A stretch of 32,698 nucleotides of DNA from Deltaproteobacteria bacterium. Its GTDB lineage: Bacteria; Desulfobacterota; Desulfobaccia; Desulfobaccales; 0-14-0-80-60-11. This document shows positions 1 through 7,484 of the stretch, piece after piece (the stretch's first letter is position 1; each line of letters opens with the position of its first letter). The notes under the pieces were generated by a model. That model saw only the letters and a program-made list of their open reading frames with translations. It did no database searches and was not told the DNA's origin. The stretch lies in assembly GCA_021813445.1 (NCBI GenBank), contig JAKAKP010000001.1:1-32698 (forward strand). The letters run 5' to 3'. The position numbers and the translations under genes are program-made.

Positions 1-182
1 GGATTGATCAGGCTCTCTTGTGGGTCATGTCTCGTCCCGATGGCAATCAAAGCACCTGCTCCCTGGAACGATTCAGGTAAGGACCACTCCCGCTCATTTA
101 GGAAATATTTTTCGGCAAACGCTATAACTACTCGGAAGTCAACGCCTTTGCCGCCCCAGGGAAAATCATTCTCTCCCGCCGC

Positions 183-683
183 TTGGTCAATTTCTGCCGC
201 ACCGATGATGAGATGGCCTTGATTATCGGTCATGAGTTGGCTCACCAAATCTTGGGCCACCGGCTCCGCCGAGAAGGTCAAATTCAATTGGCCCTGCTGA
301 CCGGAGGTGCGCTGTACGCGTTCACTACTTTTACTTTGCGGTTTCTTTTGAGGTTATGGTATCTCCCTGATTTTGAAAGAGATATCCTCAGAGAAGTCCC
401 AAAGGCCCAGGTAAGCGCCTATTCCCGGGATGATGAGCGGGAGGCCGATATTTACGGCATGTGGTATGCTTTTCAGGCAGGCTACGATATTGAAGGCGCA
501 TTGGCGGTCTGGGAGCGGATGGCAGCAGTAGTACATAAGGACCCTTTATACCGCTCTTATTTTCTGGATTCCCACCCCGCGTCCCTGGAACGGCTGGCCC
601 GGTTGAAAAAGGTGGTCCGTTACTTCAAGGCCGGACGGGCTGCGGACGTCTTTCTGCAATCGGCCAACCTGGACCGGCAATGA
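183..683 (+). CDS. M48-family zinc metallopeptidase, 5'-truncated or disrupted
   Basis: Probable membrane-linked or periplasmic zinc protease of the M48 (HtpX/BepA-like) type. The HELAH zinc motif is at residues 18-22. A second conserved stretch, READIYG (about residues 86-92), supplies the expected third zinc ligand. A hydrophobic patch follows the active site (about residues 40-58). The annotated start is a TTG, but the same frame is open from 102 and encodes the typical M48 lead-in (NAFAAPGKII at 141-170), so homology extends upstream of any usable start codon. In-frame stops at 78-80 and 99-101 cut the reading frame, and nothing resembling the N-terminal part of the family was recognised in the other frames of 1-100. 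It is therefore likely a 5'-broken gene, or an assembly or frameshift error. It is convergent with the histidine kinase that ends at 754. Confidence 0.7.
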   Translation: MVNFCRTDDEMALIIGHELAHQILGHRLRREGQIQLALLTGGALYAFTTFTLRFLLRLWYLPDFERDILREVPKAQVSAYSRDDEREADIYGMWYAFQAGYDIEGALAVWERMAAVVHKDPLYRSYFLDSHPASLERLARLKKVVRYFKAGRAADVFLQSANLDRQ

Positions 684-692
684 TAAAGTGAT

Positions 693-750
693 CAGCGGTC
701 AGTAAAAAGCCTTTATTCACTGGCAACTGACCACTGGCAACTGACCACTG
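693..750. repeat. Heptamer array between convergent genes (ACTGRCM type)
   Basis: ACTG recurs at 719, 726, 733, 740 and 747, exactly every 7 nt, as alternating ACTGGCA and ACTGACC units. A further CAG pair at 693 and 700 has the same step. It fills the gap between two convergent stop codons (683 and 754). No T-rich terminator hairpin is evident. Confidence 0.7.
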
Positions 751-753
751 TTT

Positions 754-1557
754 TTAAGCCACGGGCAAAACCACGGTCACCCAGGTCCCCACCGGTTTGC
801 TGTCCACCCGGATTTGCCCCCGGTAAGGCTCCAGGAGGCGCCGGGCCATGAACAGGCCCAGGCCGGCATGGGGCGGGTTGCGGTCGGCCTTGGAAGTGGT
901 AAAAGGCTCAAAGAGGTGGGGCCTGATCTCCGGCGGAATCCCCACCCCCGTATCGCCGATGCGCAGCAGCAGTTGGCCCTCCTGCAATGCGGTCTCCACC
1001 GTTAACTTGCGCAGTGCCACTCCTTCCATGGCCTCCAGGGCGTTATCCACCAGGTTGCGGAAGCTCTGGCTAAAATCGATGTATTGGCCATGAATGGAGG
1101 GCAGGTTCTCCTGTAAACGAATATCCTTTTCCACCTGGTGCTTGAAAAAGGCATTGGCCCGGTAGAGCTCCAACTCCTCCTGGCAGATCTGGTTAAGGTC
1201 CAGATAATGTCTCTCCTGGTTTTCCTCATGCACTCCCTGGGTGACGATGCGGCGGGCTTGAGCCTGAAGATTTTGCACTTCTTGACGAAACTGCCGCAGC
1301 TTGTCCTGGCGGTACTGGTAAAAGGGCTGCAGCTTGGCGGCCAGCTCTTCCGGGAAATCCTGCATGCAGGCCTGCTCCTCCTGGGATTTATGCTCCAAGA
1401 GTTCCAGATGGAAAGAAAGCACCTGCAGAGGGGAGTTCATGTTGTGCACAATCCCGGTGCAACGGCGGCCCACGGAAGAGTGGCGGTAATATCGCACCAG
1501 TTCTTGCCAGCAGCGCTCCAGCATCTCTTCTAACGGGAGGGGTCTCAAGGAAGTCAC
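754..1557 (-). CDS. Soluble sensor histidine kinase (HisKA-like/HATPase_c)
   Basis: Two-component histidine kinase of 267 residues with no membrane segment and no recognisable sensor domain. The H-box is in GIVHNMNSPLQVL (His about 38). A helical region of about 100 residues rich in Gln and Glu follows, typical of a dimerisation/coiled-coil segment. The C-terminal ATP-binding domain shows the N-box NLVDNALEAM, the G1 box DTGVGIP, the F-box FEPFTTSK and the G2 box GLGLFMARRL. The start is GTG, with a GGGAG/GAGAG purine stretch upstream. It is the last gene of a minus-strand signalling group behind the HD-GYP protein; the 268-nt gap (1558-1825) shows no convincing gene. It probably phosphorylates the nearby response regulator (3118-3774), but that partnership rests only on proximity. 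Confidence 0.88.
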   Translation of the reverse strand: MTSLRPLPLEEMLERCWQELVRYYRHSSVGRRCTGIVHNMNSPLQVLSFHLELLEHKSQEEQACMQDFPEELAAKLQPFYQYRQDKLRQFRQEVQNLQAQARRIVTQGVHEENQERHYLDLNQICQEELELYRANAFFKHQVEKDIRLQENLPSIHGQYIDFSQSFRNLVDNALEAMEGVALRKLTVETALQEGQLLLRIGDTGVGIPPEIRPHLFEPFTTSKADRNPPHAGLGLFMARRLLEPYRGQIRVDSKPVGTWVTVVLPVA

Positions 1558-1825
1558 GGTGCTCTCTTTCTCCCTTCCTCGGGAAGAGACGACTGAACCG
1601 CATCTCCCAAGGTTGGGCGGCGATGGTGCGCGGTGAATATTAAGGGGAGGCGGCCCTCAAAAACTCCAGGCCGCCTCCAACGACAGAATTCTACCACTAA
1701 ATTGGGCAAATATCCCAAAAAATACTCTGCCGAGATGACTATCATCAGCACGGCCTAAAGCCCGGGAAACCAAGATACTGCTCTTTTGGCAGGCAGCCTA
1801 CGATTAAGGACGCGAAGATGGGCAA

Positions 1826-3100
1826 TTAGGCGGTTTGGGTGGAAAGAATGTCCACAAATTCCCGGGACAGATGCGGATCGAACTGAGTACCGGCATGGGC
1901 TTGAATCTCGGCCAGGGCCTCGGGGATGGCGCAGCGCCGCCGGTAGGGGCGATCGGTGGTGAGGGCGTCATAGACATCCGCCAGGGCCAGGAGGCGGGAG
2001 TAAAAGGGGATCGACTCCCCGGCCAGGCCGAAGGGGTAACCCTTGCCATCCCAGCGTTCATGATGGTAGAGAATGACATCCTTTTCCTGGGGCTGCAATC
2101 CCAGCGGCTCCACGATTTTGCCGCCGATCAGGGGATGGGTTTGAATAATGGTGCGTTCCTCCGGAGTCAGAGGCCCGTCTTTGAGCAGGATGAAATCGCT
2201 GATTCCCACCTTGCCGATGTCGTGGAGATAGCTGGCGGTCTTCAAGGAAGCCAGCTCGGCCGCAGGCAGGCCCAAGTGCCGGGCGAAGTGGGAGACGATC
2301 TCGGTCACCCGGGCGGAGTGCTGGCCGGTATAAGGGTCCCGGGCTTCCAGGCTTCTCACCAGGGCTTTGATGGATTCCAACAGGGAGATGGTGTTTTTTT
2401 CGATCTGCGCCAGGTTTTCCGAGACCAGGGCGGGGTTTTCCGCCAACATGGTCACCAGGTTCAGATCATCCTGGTCCAGAGGCCGTTCCGGGTGGTCGCT
2501 GAGCAGGAGCACTCCCCGCAATTCCCCTTTTTGGGACACAGGCACTGCCAGTATCGGCGGGTGTTGCTGGTTCGGGGTGGAGAACAGGATGGGAGCGCGT
2601 TTTTGGGTGACTTCCTGGGCCAAGGCCCAATAATAATCGGGAACTTCCCGGTTATCCAGGCTGGCCAGAAGCCGCAGCCGGCCTTGGTCGCCGTTCCTGA
2701 TGATAAAGACGGCCCGGCGGACTTTAGTGATTTTGACCACCTGTTTGAGGAGCTGCATAAAGAACTCCTCGCCGCCGGTGGCCCGGCCCAGACGCTGCAA
2801 AGTGGAACTGGCCCAATAAAATAGCCCGGCAGGATTTTCTTGCTTCGATGCCGGTGGCGGCGACAGGTTAAGGTCTTGGCGATGGGCCGCGGGAAGAGAA
2901 TCCAGAAGGCGTGAGAAGAGATCTGGCAAATCGTTCAAGGTGATCAGATCGGCAGGCTGCGCACTGGTTTGAGACAGAGGCTCCAGGGTCAGAGTCAAAG
3001 AAAAATTCCCCCCAGGCAGGGCCATTTGAAAAGTTTCGGCCCAGGAAGCGGACTTTTGCCGCCGGTCCAATTTAATGGGGAGCTTGGGTTGGGTTGACAC
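1826..3100 (-). CDS. GAF-like and HD-GYP domain protein, probable c-di-GMP phosphodiesterase
   Basis: Protein of 424 residues. The N-terminal region of about 95 residues is poorly defined. A GAF-like sensory region spans about 100-230. The C-terminal HD-GYP domain spans about 245-420. Diagnostic residues are present: LHDIGK with HD at 293-294, THPLIG, HHERWDGKGYP with GYP at 354-356, and ADVYDAL at about 374-380. Intact HD and GYP motifs suggest an active cyclic-di-GMP phosphodiesterase. No transmembrane segment was seen, so it is probably cytosolic. The start is GTG, 17 nt after the response-regulator stop, with an AAGG purine stretch upstream, so the two genes are very likely co-transcribed. 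Confidence 0.9.
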   Translation of the reverse strand: MSTQPKLPIKLDRRQKSASWAETFQMALPGGNFSLTLTLEPLSQTSAQPADLITLNDLPDLFSRLLDSLPAAHRQDLNLSPPPASKQENPAGLFYWASSTLQRLGRATGGEEFFMQLLKQVVKITKVRRAVFIIRNGDQGRLRLLASLDNREVPDYYWALAQEVTQKRAPILFSTPNQQHPPILAVPVSQKGELRGVLLLSDHPERPLDQDDLNLVTMLAENPALVSENLAQIEKNTISLLESIKALVRSLEARDPYTGQHSARVTEIVSHFARHLGLPAAELASLKTASYLHDIGKVGISDFILLKDGPLTPEERTIIQTHPLIGGKIVEPLGLQPQEKDVILYHHERWDGKGYPFGLAGESIPFYSRLLALADVYDALTTDRPYRRRCAIPEALAEIQAHAGTQFDPHLSREFVDILSTQTA

Positions 3101-3117
3101 GTCTGTCGCCTTTTATT

Positions 3118-3774
3118 TCAAATCAGCAGCCGGTCCTTGAGTTTCTGATACTCTTCCTTGGTCAACATGCTTTCTTTATATAAAGCCCGCAGCCGTTCCA
3201 AATCCGCCAGGAACTGTTGCTGGTGATCTTCCGGAGAATAGTCTCTCAGGGGGACAGGGCCAGGTGACCACAAGGTCCGCGGCCGGGAATCGAGGTGCGT
3301 GTCTCCGAGAAGCTGAGGTATTTCCTGCATTTCCTTCAGCTTGGCCGTCAAGTCATTAAGCTTCTCGAGCAGCTTTTGATTTTCCCGATGGAGACTGATG
3401 AGTTGGGTGGCGTTTTTCACCGCAATCTCAATTTCTTGTAGTTTGAAAGGCTTACACAGGTAATCATAGGCGCCTTCCCGAATGGCGCCTATGGCGCTGT
3501 CTAAGGAGGCATAACCGGTCATAATAATCACCAAGGTGGCTGGATCCCGCTGGCGAGCGGCCCTAAGGACCGTTAAGCCGTCAGCCTCGGGCATCACCAA
3601 ATCGGTGATGATTAGAGGATAAGACTTTTTTTCCACCAGCGCCAGGGCCGCGCCCCCATGGGTGGCCAGGTCAACTTGATGGCCCCTTTCCCTCAGAAAT
3701 TCATCCAGAGCCGCGGCCAGAGTTTCGTCATCTTCGGCGATCAGGATGGAAAGGGGGTCTTCAGACCGGACCAT
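3118..3774 (-). CDS. Response regulator: REC domain, coiled coil, SHOCT-like C-terminus
   Basis: The receiver domain occupies about residues 8-122 with acidic pocket E14-D15-D16, phosphoacceptor D58 (ITDLVMPEADG), T86 and K108 (LCKPF). A short coiled coil follows (about 125-150, HRENQKLLEKLNDL). After a proline-rich linker, the last ~30 residues (LERLRALYKESMLTKEEYQKL) resemble the SHOCT motif, a helix pair around 'LT.EEY..LK..LL'. There is no DNA-binding or enzymatic output domain. The frame is open further upstream to 4011, but that extension is low in protein-like character. ATG at 3774 directly precedes the REC fold and has AGGAGAG upstream. It heads the group with the HD-GYP protein and the soluble histidine kinase, so it may act through protein contacts rather than as a transcription factor. 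Confidence 0.85.
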   Translation of the reverse strand: MVRSEDPLSILIAEDDETLAAALDEFLRERGHQVDLATHGGAALALVEKKSYPLIITDLVMPEADGLTVLRAARQRDPATLVIIMTGYASLDSAIGAIREGAYDYLCKPFKLQEIEIAVKNATQLISLHRENQKLLEKLNDLTAKLKEMQEIPQLLGDTHLDSRPRTLWSPGPVPLRDYSPEDHQQQFLADLERLRALYKESMLTKEEYQKLKDRLLI

Positions 3775-4163
3775 AATACCATAACCCTCTCCTGGGGGGC
3801 GTGGCGCACCCTTGCGCGGCGCCTGCCAATCGTATGGAGAGCATCCAGGGTTCGCTATATCGTCAAAAATATTGCCCCGGATTCGGCTTGTTTCATCCCC
3901 AGGTGCGCTTGATGCTGACATTTCTGTTCCCCGGCATCTTGGGGTGCAGTCAAGAGCCGGGAAATCCTCGACCTCCGCGTAATTACCGGCCTCCCGCTGG
4001 AGGTCTGGCATGATGCCGAGGGCCTTGCCAAAGAATCTTCTCTTACTTTCTTATCGGTTCCTGGAAAAGACCCATTAATATTTTGCCGTCAGATAAAGAT
4101 TGTGAAAAAAATGAGGAACCCGTATAAGCCCCGACAATTATAGTCCTTTGGTGGCAAATGCTA
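3775..4163. other. Intergenic region upstream of the signalling group
   Basis: A 389-nt stretch between the end of the metallo-hydrolase gene and the response-regulator start, both on the minus strand. An open frame runs through much of it, but its translation resembles no family known to me and has a skewed composition, so it is treated as non-coding. It must contain the promoter of the 3774-754 group if that group is transcribed separately. No confident -35/-10 pair, sigma-54 site or repeat was recognised here. Confidence 0.5.
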
Positions 4164-4811
4164 TCAGAAAAAATCCGTAAGGAAGGGATTGGTGACTTTT
4201 TCCTGGGCCAAAGTGGAGTTGGAGGTCTCCCCGTAATTATGACCCGGCCAGATGCGAGTCTCATCCGGCAGGATCATAATTTTTTCCTCCAGGGATTTGA
4301 GGAGGTTCTGCAAAGAGCCGCCGGGCAAATCGGTGCGCCCGGCCGCGCCCACAAACAGGGTGTCGCCGGTGAACAGGTGGCCGGGGAAATAGAGGCAGAT
4401 GGCTCCGGGAGTATGCCCGGGGGTGTGCATAATCTCAGCTTTTCCCCGGCCCAGAGGCAGGTGCATGCCGTCTGCCGCCAGCAGGTCCACCCGGGTCAGA
4501 GGCGGAAACCCCTCGGCCCGGGCTGCGGCCTGCATTTCCGGACGGCTGAAAAATTCCCAGTCCAGGCGGTGCATGACGATCCGGGCTCCGGTCTCCTCCG
4601 CCCAAAGGTAATTGCCGGCGATATGGTCCGCATGGCCGTGGGTGTTGACGATCCACTTCAAGCGCCAGCCGTTTTCCCGGAGCCGGTCCAGCAGGGCCGG
4701 GGCCGGGCCCCCGGGATCGATCAACAGCGCCTCCCCCGTCTCCGGGCAGGCCACCAGGTAAGTGAGCACTGCCAGAGGCCCCACTTGCTCGCTGCTGATG
4801 CTCAGACGCAA
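4164..4811 (-). CDS. Metallo-beta-lactamase-fold hydrolase, glyoxalase II-like
   Basis: MBL-fold hydrolase of 215 residues with a complete di-metal site: THGHADH (H58, H60, D62, H63), TPGHTPGA (H133), FTGDTLF (D150) and WPGHNYG (H191). The segment GAAGRTDLPGGS between D150 and H191 is characteristic of the small glyoxalase II-like/YcbL group. These hydrolyse thioesters such as S-lactoylglutathione analogues; substrate cannot be read from sequence. No signal peptide is seen, so it is cytosolic. The start appears to be TTG, with GGAG six bases upstream. It is the last gene of the six-gene packed set beginning at 8651, 37 nt after the secreted coiled-coil gene. Confidence 0.9.
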   Translation of the reverse strand: MRLSISSEQVGPLAVLTYLVACPETGEALLIDPGGPAPALLDRLRENGWRLKWIVNTHGHADHIAGNYLWAEETGARIVMHRLDWEFFSRPEMQAAARAEGFPPLTRVDLLAADGMHLPLGRGKAEIMHTPGHTPGAICLYFPGHLFTGDTLFVGAAGRTDLPGGSLQNLLKSLEEKIMILPDETRIWPGHNYGETSNSTLAQEKVTNPFLTDFF

Positions 4812-4848
4812 ATTGCGGCTCCGGCGTTGGAGAGACGGGGAGAGGAGA

Positions 4849-5418
4849 TCATCTAGCCAGGAAACGGAAGATCATCTGCTGGTTACGCAAGGAATAGATG
4901 GCGGCTCTGAGGGAACGGACCTGGGCCAATTCGTAGAGCGATTTGGCCTCCTTGGCATATTTCACGGAAAGATCGCGTTGGGTGGCCTCCACCTGGTCGC
5001 TCTTCTTCATTTTTTCCGCGGCTGATTTTTCCAGGCTCGCCGCCTGGGCCAGTTCATCCGCGGCCATCTTTTTGTTCACCGCTTCCTGCTGTTCTTCCTG
5101 GGGGGTCAGATTCCGTTCCTTCTGCTCCGGACCGCATTCCTTCAGGAGGATGGTGAACAGGGAATTGGATTCCTTCAGCAGGGCCTTGGCCTCGGCGGTA
5201 TATTTGGCGGACAATTTTTTCTCGGCTTTATCCAACAGGTTCACGGCTCTCTTGTAAAGGATGGCGTGATCCGGACCGCACTTCGTGGTGGGGGGGGCAC
5301 TGCTGGCCCCGGGTTGCGGCGGGGTCTGAGCCTGGGACCAGGCCGTCCCGGTGAAACCCAGGCAGGCTAAAAAGGCGATCAACAGCATAAGGGAGTGGGG
5401 CAGGCGGAGCAAAGTCAT
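4849..5418 (-). CDS. Secreted Ala/Lys/Glu-rich helical protein, unknown function
   Basis: Protein of 189 residues with an N-terminal signal peptide (basic start, then a hydrophobic run ending near TAWSQA). The mature part begins with a Pro/Gln/Ser-rich linker and continues as Lys/Glu/Ala-rich helix, predicted coiled coil. Two CGP motifs (TKCGPDH and KECGPEQ), about 45 residues apart, flank one helix and could form a disulphide. ATG at 5418 is preferred over TTG at 5436 because GGAGG lies eight bases before it. It follows the small hypothetical gene by 14 nt and sits two genes downstream of an L,D-transpeptidase, so an envelope role is plausible but unproven. I do not recognise the family. Confidence 0.75.
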   Translation of the reverse strand: MTLLRLPHSLMLLIAFLACLGFTGTAWSQAQTPPQPGASSAPPTTKCGPDHAILYKRAVNLLDKAEKKLSAKYTAEAKALLKESNSLFTILLKECGPEQKERNLTPQEEQQEAVNKKMAADELAQAASLEKSAAEKMKKSDQVEATQRDLSVKYAKEAKSLYELAQVRSLRAAIYSLRNQQMIFRFLAR

Positions 5419-5432
5419 AATCCCATCCTCCA

Positions 5433-5690
5433 TCAATGGAGTTTAAAGGTTTCGGTGATGGCCCGTCGGAACCGGGGCCGGTAGATCCAGTCAAAGGCCG
5501 TCTCTTTGCCGGGAAAGAGCCGCAACGCCTGGCTGCGGACGTTCTCCACCACCTTCTCCGCTTCTTCCAAAGTGAAGCGGCCGGCTCGGATCTCCATCAG
5601 GGCCAGGTCCACCAGGAACCGGAGAAATCTCAGGTTCCGGTTCTCTTCCCGCAGGGCCTGACGGCGTTCTTCGGCCTCTTTATCCGGCAC
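5433..5690 (-). CDS. Small conserved-looking hypothetical protein
   Basis: About 85 residues, strongly charged, with no signal peptide or membrane segment. Recognisable stretches are RFLRFLVDLALMEIR, followed by an acidic helix (TLEEAEKVVENVR) and an aromatic end (FDWIYRPRF). GTG at 5690 is favoured because AGGAG lies seven bases upstream; TTG at 5708 is the alternative. It lies 30 nt after the L,D-transpeptidase and 14 nt before the secreted coiled-coil gene, on the same strand. Codon use matches its neighbours, so it looks like a real gene, but no function can be assigned. Confidence 0.7.
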   Translation of the reverse strand: MPDKEAEERRQALREENRNLRFLRFLVDLALMEIRAGRFTLEEAEKVVENVRSQALRLFPGKETAFDWIYRPRFRRAITETFKLH

Positions 5691-5720
5691 GGGCCTACTC
5701 CTGCACAAATCAACAAGCGT

Positions 5721-6713
5721 CTATTTTAACTTGGCCTCTTTCCCCTGTAAAGGGAAAAGGGTATTCTCCTGGGGGCGCGGCAGAGGCGCAGTGGTAGTGG
5801 TGGGCTTGTCCGGAGGCAGGTCCTTGGTGATGTCCTGGGCGATACCTTCCTTGGCCTTCAAGATTTTGGGGACCCGGTCCCAATCGATGCGGTCCTCCAA
5901 CTGGTTTTTCTGGGCCAGGTCCTTCACCATGGCCATATAATCCAGCTTTTTCTGGTAAATATCGGGATGGGCTTCCAGAAAGATGCGCCCTTGGGCGGTG
6001 AGGGCCATCTTCACGGGCTGGTAGATGATTTTCACCGGCGTGCCCACGTGGACCTCGGGGAAGAGCTTCTCGATCTCGTCAGGCAGCATGCGAATACAGC
6101 CGTGGGACGCGTAGTGGCCTACGCTCCAGGGGCGGTTGGTGGCATGGATGCCGACTCCCTCGGCGGAGGTGAGCATAAAGAATTTTCCCAAGGGATTCTT
6201 GGGGCCCGGTGGCACCTTCTCCACCACCTCCAGACCCTCGTCCCACATCTCCTCCTGAATGGATTCCGGCACATTCCAGGTAGGGTTCCGGCGTTTGTCG
6301 ATAATCTTGTAATTCCCGGTGGGAGTCGGCCAACTGGGTTTGCCTATGGCCAGGGTGTAACGCCGCTGATAAGTACCGTCCTTAAAATAGTAAAGGTCCA
6401 ATTCCGGCAAATTGATGAGCAGGCCGTCAGTCAACTCGTCGGGCACAATGTGGGTGGTATCGATTTTGAGGATCATGCCCGTTTTCATGCGGTAGGGCGG
6501 TTTCAAGTGATTGCGCCGGGCCAGCGCGGTCCATTTGATGCCCCGCTCCTGGGCCAGGTGCACCAGGCTGTTGCCCTTTTCCACCTGGTAATTTTCTGCA
6601 CATCCGGCCACCTGATGGTATAGCTTGAGCCCTGCAGAGACTCCGTCTGCTGCGTGGCTCCAGGCCGGGCAACAAAGGCCCATCAGCAAGATCAGGATGA
6701 TTGGACGCCGCAT
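5721..6713 (-). CDS. LysM and L,D-transpeptidase (YkuD) protein
   Basis: Exported peptidoglycan cross-linking or lipoprotein-anchoring enzyme of 330 residues. A signal peptide covers about residues 1-21 (MRRPIILILLMG... SHA). A LysM-like segment follows (about 41-85, YQVEKGNSL to ILKID), then the YkuD catalytic domain (about 98-231) with H190 and the active-site SHGCIR motif (S203, H204, C206). The C-terminal ~100 residues are charged and end in a Thr/Pro-rich tail. The start at 6713 is one base after the stop of the upstream hydrolase gene, with GGAG seven bases before the ATG. The frame is open further upstream, but that part lies wholly inside the neighbouring gene and is rejected. The overall form is that of the ErfK/YbiS/YnhG group. 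Confidence 0.92.
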   Translation of the reverse strand: MRRPIILILLMGLCCPAWSHAADGVSAGLKLYHQVAGCAENYQVEKGNSLVHLAQERGIKWTALARRNHLKPPYRMKTGMILKIDTTHIVPDELTDGLLINLPELDLYYFKDGTYQRRYTLAIGKPSWPTPTGNYKIIDKRRNPTWNVPESIQEEMWDEGLEVVEKVPPGPKNPLGKFFMLTSAEGVGIHATNRPWSVGHYASHGCIRMLPDEIEKLFPEVHVGTPVKIIYQPVKMALTAQGRIFLEAHPDIYQKKLDYMAMVKDLAQKNQLEDRIDWDRVPKILKAKEGIAQDITKDLPPDKPTTTTAPLPRPQENTLFPLQGKEAKLK

Positions 6714-6714
6714 A

Positions 6715-7476
6715 TTAATACTCCACCTCGACGGCGTAGGGAAAATGGTCGGACGGATAGCGCCCGTTTCGATTATCGGTGACCATGAAGGCTTCCTTGA
6801 CTTTGAAAGGCGGTGACAACAAAATCCAGTCGATGCGGCTGCCCCGGGCGCAGCCGTCGAAACTGTGCTGGGAAGTGGACTCCATCCCGGGGGGGTGAAA
6901 AGCCCTCCAGGAATCCTGCAAGAGACTGCCGTCCCCGAGAAATTGCCGGTAGACCGGGGAATCCGGCGGCTCATTGAAATCACCCGCCAGAATCAACGGC
7001 TGCCGCCGGGGAAAGAAATATTCCCGGATCATCCTGGCTCCCTCCAGCCGGGCCTGGGCGGAGATGTGATCCAGGTGGGTGTCCGCGAACCAAAACCATA
7101 GATCCCGTCCCCGCTCCTGGAAGAGACCATAAGTGACCATGCGGGGGAAAGCGCTGTCCCAGCTTTTACTGCGGTGCACCGTGGGCGTTTCGGACAGCCA
7201 GAATTCCCCGGACTCGGTAACCTGGAGCAAATCCTGCCGGTAGAAAATGGTGGGGTACTGGGAGGTGCGGTCTACGGTCCGATGGCCGATCAGGGGCAGA
7301 TAGTTGGGCAGATGGGCGGCCAGATACTCCAGCTGGGGGACGGTGCCTTCCTGGGTCCCTAAAAGATGGGGGCCGTGGGCCAGGATGATCTCCACCACCA
7401 GTTCCTTACGGTACTCCCATTCGTTGGGTCCGTCAATGGGGGTGGCAAAGCGGAGATTGAAGGTCATCAGGCGCAT
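6715..7476 (-). CDS. Endonuclease/exonuclease/phosphatase-family hydrolase
   Basis: Protein of 253 residues with the EEP (DNase I-like) fold. Metal and catalytic residues are visible: TFNLRF (N7), TQEG (E43), ADTHLDH (D132 and H134), AGDFNEPPDS (D166, N168), SRIDWILL (D216) and the terminal SDHFPY (D243, H244). The family cleaves phosphodiester or phosphomonoester bonds in nucleic acids, phosphoinositides or small metabolites, and the substrate cannot be inferred. No signal peptide is present with the chosen start. ATG at 7476 has GAGG six bases upstream; a longer frame to 7698 overlaps the dNTPase gene and is not credible. It begins 8 nt after the dNTPase stop and ends 1 nt before the L,D-transpeptidase start. 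Confidence 0.9.
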   Translation of the reverse strand: MRLMTFNLRFATPIDGPNEWEYRKELVVEIILAHGPHLLGTQEGTVPQLEYLAAHLPNYLPLIGHRTVDRTSQYPTIFYRQDLLQVTESGEFWLSETPTVHRSKSWDSAFPRMVTYGLFQERGRDLWFWFADTHLDHISAQARLEGARMIREYFFPRRQPLILAGDFNEPPDSPVYRQFLGDGSLLQDSWRAFHPPGMESTSQHSFDGCARGSRIDWILLSPPFKVKEAFMVTDNRNGRYPSDHFPYAVEVEY

Positions 7477-7484
7477 ATCCAACC

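Noticed and set aside
1558-1825. 65-codon open frame between the histidine kinase and HD-GYP genes
   Set aside because: No ribosome-binding site, no family resemblance, and it overlaps the start of the kinase gene.
3775-4011. 79-residue N-terminal extension of the response regulator
   Set aside because: The extension has no domain or signal-peptide character, and ATG 3774 immediately precedes the receiver domain with a purine-rich site upstream.
6714-6983. Longer start for the L,D-transpeptidase inside the neighbouring hydrolase gene
   Set aside because: The added residues are an out-of-frame reading of the hydrolase gene; ATG 6713 starts a clear signal peptide with GGAG upstream.
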